Below, piece by piece: positions 25,165-27,576 of a DNA stretch of 27,576 bases. The notes under the pieces were generated by a model. That model saw only the letters and a program-made list of their open reading frames with translations, had not been told where the DNA came from and searched no databases. Source of the DNA: Prolixibacteraceae bacterium (GTDB lineage: Bacteria > Bacteroidota > Bacteroidia > Bacteroidales > Prolixibacteraceae); contig DMSQ01000069.1 of assembly GCA_003457135.1 (NCBI GenBank), positions 1 to 27,576 on the forward strand. The letters are read 5' to 3'. The stretch's first letter is position 1, and each line of letters begins with the position of its first letter. The translations under genes were made by a program, and so were the position numbers.

Positions 25165-25196
25165 AAAGTCCGAAGCGATTACCCACTCCGGACTTT
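25165..25196 (-). terminator. terminator hairpin behind mscL (possibly bidirectional)
   Basis: AAAGTCCGAAG (25165-25175) pairs with CTCCGGACTTT (25186-25196): an 11-bp stem with one G-U pair and a 10-nt loop. On the minus strand the stem ends ACTTTTTC, giving the T-run expected after mscL; on the plus strand GTTT follows. Confidence 0.7.
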
Positions 25197-25208
25197 GTTT
25201 AATATCTC

Positions 25209-25247
25209 TTTACTCACGGGGTGACTCAGAGTCACCCCGTGAGTAAA
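25209..25247. repeat. perfect 39-bp palindrome
   Basis: Two 19-base arms (TTTACTCACGGGGTGACTC and its exact complement) around a single A. It lies 10 bases after the mscL stop on its strand, before the terminator stem at 25165-25196. No T-run borders it. Confidence 0.85.
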
Positions 25248-25256
25248 AATGAAAGA

Positions 25257-25682
25257 TTATTTGTTTTTCAGCAAATCCCTGATTTCGGTCAACAATACTA
25301 CTTCATTCGATGGAGGTGGTGGTGCAGGCGCTTCTGCCGGAACTTCTTCTTTCCTTTTCAACCTGTTCATACCTTTAATCATCATAAAAATCGCAAATGC
25401 GATGATCAGAAAATCTACGGTAGATTGGATGAAATTTCCATAATTAATGGCAACTGCCTGTGTGGTAATGTTGTGGGCAGCATCCATAATCGGATCTTTT
25501 AATGTAATTTTCAAATCTGTAAACTTTACACCACCCAAAAGAAGACCAATTGGCGGCATAATGACATCGGAAACTACCGAACTGACTATTTTCCCGAAAG
25601 CGCCACCGATAATGATACCCACTGCCATATCAACAACATTTCCGCGCATAGCAAAAGCCTTAAATTCATCGACTAATTTCAT
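25257..25682 (-). CDS. mscL: large-conductance mechanosensitive channel MscL
   Basis: From the ATG at 25682 the protein has 141 residues and aligns start-to-start with known MscL (MKLVDEFKAFAMRGNVVDMA). An ATG at 25706 and a TTG at 25712 would add 8-10 residues. TM1 is VGIIIGGAFGKIVSSVVSDV, then MPPIGLLLGGVKFTDL, and TM2 is STVDFLIIAFAIFMMIKGM, followed by a basic RLKRKEE and a proline-rich linker (APAPPPPS) before the C-terminal helix VVLLTEIRDLLKNK. It forms the homopentameric pore that opens under membrane tension to release solutes on hypo-osmotic shock. It stands alone with its own terminator. Confidence 0.94.
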   Translation of the reverse strand: MKLVDEFKAFAMRGNVVDMAVGIIIGGAFGKIVSSVVSDVIMPPIGLLLGGVKFTDLKITLKDPIMDAAHNITTQAVAINYGNFIQSTVDFLIIAFAIFMMIKGMNRLKRKEEVPAEAPAPPPPSNEVVLLTEIRDLLKNK

Positions 25683-25747
25683 ACCTGTAGTTTTTTGGTT
25701 TAACATTTTCAACTTTATAAAATTTGATATCGTTCAAACGAAAGCAA

Positions 25748-26707
25748 TTAGCCAAATTTCAAATATTTATCAGGATTATAAATGACTTCCAGTTTTTGAA
25801 AAATCAATTCAATTTCAAATTTATTGTGACCTAATATTTCCCCATCAGCTTCCCCTTCTATGTTTTGTTCCGAACTGATCAAAATATGACTGGCTTTATG
25901 GGTTGAAACGCGGGGATCTTTGATGAACTCTCCGGAATAAAGTCCGGCAAGATTTTTAAGTATTCCGAAGAAACCAATTTTACGAATGACAGTAACTTCA
26001 AATTGACCATTGTTAGGAATGGCTCCCGGGGCTTGCATCATACCGCCGCCATTGTATTTCCCGATACCAATGCTGGCCGAAAAAATTAACTCGTTAATTT
26101 CATTTCCATCAATAACGATACGGGTTTTAGCAGTCTGGTAATTCCAGAAACTTGAGCCCAGGGCCTGCAGGTAAAGTGAAATTCCATTCCGGCCCTTGTT
26201 TTTTAATTGGTTTGTTTTTTCAGCAACCATCGCATCGAAGCCAAATCCGGCCATGTTGGCAAACCAGCAGGATTTCAAGGCATCACTCTCGGGGAAAGTG
26301 ATACGTCCCACATTCTGCCGCATGGTATCTCCCTGATGGATGATATTTATTGCAGCCTGATAATCATTAGGAATACCAAAGGTTTTTATCCAGTCATTAC
26401 CGGTTCCAACCGGGATCATACCGATGGTCAATTCTTCCGGAGGGCAGATTGTTTGTGTAAAGATACCGTTTACAACTTCGTTCAAAGTGCCATCGCCACC
26501 GGCAACAATAACATTCCGATAACCATTTTCGACGGCTTGAACCGTTAATTGAATGGTATGTTTCGGAAATTCCGAAATGGCCAGTTCGTATAAAAAATCA
26601 GATTTGTTCAGTAAGTTGAGCAGGACTGCCTGGTCTCTCTTTCCGCGACCTGATCCTGCATGAGGATTCAAAATAACAAACCACATTTTTTTCCGAAAAT
26701 CACCCAT
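25748..26707 (-). CDS. diacylglycerol kinase/YegS-BmrU family lipid kinase
   Basis: 319 residues. WFVILNPHAGSGRG is the N-terminal nucleotide-binding loop, VIVAGGDGTLNEVVNGI carries the GGDGT signature, and IPVGTGNDWIKTFGIP is the next conserved loop. Later EGEADGEILG gives the conserved Asp/Glu of the active site. Family members phosphorylate diacylglycerol or related lipids at the membrane. The start is the ATG at 26707; a later ATG at 26686 (MWFVILNP) is nearer the usual family start. The gap to mscL is 41-66 bases depending on the mscL start, so they might be co-transcribed. Confidence 0.92.
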   Translation of the reverse strand: MGDFRKKMWFVILNPHAGSGRGKRDQAVLLNLLNKSDFLYELAISEFPKHTIQLTVQAVENGYRNVIVAGGDGTLNEVVNGIFTQTICPPEELTIGMIPVGTGNDWIKTFGIPNDYQAAINIIHQGDTMRQNVGRITFPESDALKSCWFANMAGFGFDAMVAEKTNQLKNKGRNGISLYLQALGSSFWNYQTAKTRIVIDGNEINELIFSASIGIGKYNGGGMMQAPGAIPNNGQFEVTVIRKIGFFGILKNLAGLYSGEFIKDPRVSTHKASHILISSEQNIEGEADGEILGHNKFEIELIFQKLEVIYNPDKYLKFG

Positions 26708-26760
26708 AATGAAAATGAAAAATCAAGCCATCAAGATAAAGAAAAAAGCATTCAGAAAAA

Positions 26761-26830
26761 AGACAGGAAAAGTGTTCAGTGGTCAGTCACAGTCAACAGT
26801 CTGTTGTCGGGGTTGTCTGGTTGTCAAGTT
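26761..26830. repeat. CAGT/GTCA-rich degenerate repeat spacer
   Basis: The gap between the lipid kinase and HAD genes contains GTTCAGTGGTCAGTCACAGT and a palindrome CAACAG-T-CTGTTG (26794-26806). Such degenerate heptamer runs occur in Bacteroidota intergenic DNA. No gene is seen in this 171-base gap. Confidence 0.4.
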
Positions 26831-26878
26831 ATCGCTTAGCACTTCATGTAGCATTACTGGTCAATTCATTTTTCTTAT

Positions 26879-27532
26879 TCAGGCCATCAATAGTTTCTTC
26901 AGTTCACCGACCGAACCAACTATGAAATCGGGATTACAGCTTCTTAGCATTTCCATTGTTCCAAAACCGTAACTTACAGCAATCGCAGGAATCCCATTCT
27001 CCCTGGCTCCGATCAGATCATAATGGGTGTCGCCGACCATTACCACCGATGATGACGGAAGAATACAGTTTCGTTCCATCAACTGCGAAATCAACCGGCC
27101 TTTCCCGGAGAGTTTCCCGGTATCCTCTGCTCCTTGCAAATCGGTAATAAATTGGTCGAACTCAAAATGCCGGATAATCATTTTCGAGTACTTTTCAAGT
27201 TTCGAAGTCACCACATAAATCTGTCTTCCTAAAAGGTGTAAAGCTTCGAGCAATTCCGCAATTCCAATATACGGTTCATTCTCATACAATCCTTTTTCGC
27301 CAAAATACACCCTGAAATGTTCAACGGCAAGCTGAGCATTTGTCTCATCCAATCCGAACACGTTTTTGAATCCTTCCTGAAGTGGCGGACCAACAAAGCG
27401 CTCCAGGATTTCGTCGCTGTAGCCATCAATCTGCATTTGTTTCAGTGCATATTTCAGCGAGTTGCCAATTCCCTGGCGCGGGTTGGTCAGGGTTCCGTCG
27501 AGGTCGAAGAGGATATGTGAAAAATGGGGCAT
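26879..27532 (-). CDS. HAD-superfamily phosphatase (phosphoglycolate phosphatase-like)
   Basis: 217 residues of HAD subfamily IA. Motif I is FDLDGTLTNPRQGI with nucleophile D10 and acid D12. The cap region (residues about 16-80) is helical. Motif II is VVTSK, motif III the lysine around GKGRLI, and motif IV VMVGDTHYDLIGARENG. The TNPRQGIGNSLKYAL cap start is typical of Gph/PpaX-like enzymes that remove phosphate from small metabolites; the substrate is not fixed. It lies 171 bases from the lipid kinase on the same strand. Confidence 0.9.
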   Translation of the reverse strand: MPHFSHILFDLDGTLTNPRQGIGNSLKYALKQMQIDGYSDEILERFVGPPLQEGFKNVFGLDETNAQLAVEHFRVYFGEKGLYENEPYIGIAELLEALHLLGRQIYVVTSKLEKYSKMIIRHFEFDQFITDLQGAEDTGKLSGKGRLISQLMERNCILPSSSVVMVGDTHYDLIGARENGIPAIAVSYGFGTMEMLRSCNPDFIVGSVGELKKLLMA

Positions 27533-27576
27533 AAGAAATTTTATTGGGTAGAGACATGACTGTCCACTTAAAATAA

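Noticed and set aside
26709..26972. 87-aa plus-strand frame between the lipid kinase and HAD genes
   Set aside because: It is a lysine-rich low-complexity start running into the antisense of the HAD gene, with no family features.

Overview
The window reads as chromosome of a free-living member of the Bacteroidota, probably class Bacteroidia (Marinilabiliales/Prolixibacter-like). This is inferred from gene content: a PIF1-like helicase carrying HRDC and RecQ-type HTH domains, a DUF6263-like secreted protein, an OprP-type porin beside pstS, and weak Shine-Dalgarno signals. No ribosomal RNA, tRNA, CRISPR array or intact insertion sequence was seen.

Left part (1-9485). A PemK/MazF toxin sits at the edge, followed by the helicase. 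Next is a tight plus-strand group: a DoxX membrane domain fused to a TIM-barrel-like enzyme, an amidohydrolase lipoprotein and an unknown 188-aa protein. A convergent zinc alcohol dehydrogenase follows. A 132-bp MITE-like element with 16-bp terminal inverted repeats and a 10-bp target duplication separates it from a Mut7-C RNase-like gene and its overlapping small partner. From 8664 to 9485 lies a graveyard of broken genes: an outer-membrane barrel fragment, a decayed TSUP transporter fragment, a truncated PIN toxin and a surviving 51-aa antitoxin-like gene.

Centre (9486-22923). After an intact TSUP permease comes a phosphate-starvation locus: phoU-phoB-phoR, then glgA-glgC and a Met-rich DUF6263-like protein, then an OprP-like porin-pstS-pstC-pstA-pstB. 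Both phosphate groups are preceded by the same 11-bp-spaced direct repeat, TGTAA(C/T)-N5-TGTAA(C/T), which I read as a Pho box. It suggests that PhoB controls its own operon and the porin/pst operon. The glycogen genes lie between them, which may couple phosphate limitation to carbon storage. PstC carries a three-copy acidic 16-residue repeat whose DNA copies differ almost only at synonymous sites.

Right part (22924-27576). All genes are on the minus strand: yraN, an AT-rich accessory patch with two unrecognised proteins and a short remnant, mscL with a strong terminator and a perfect 39-bp palindrome behind it, a diacylglycerol-kinase-family lipid kinase and a HAD phosphatase.

All assignments come from reading motifs by eye; no database search was possible. 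The strongest leads are the PstC repeat, the paired Pho boxes, the DoxX-TIM fusion, the MITE and the remnant cluster.
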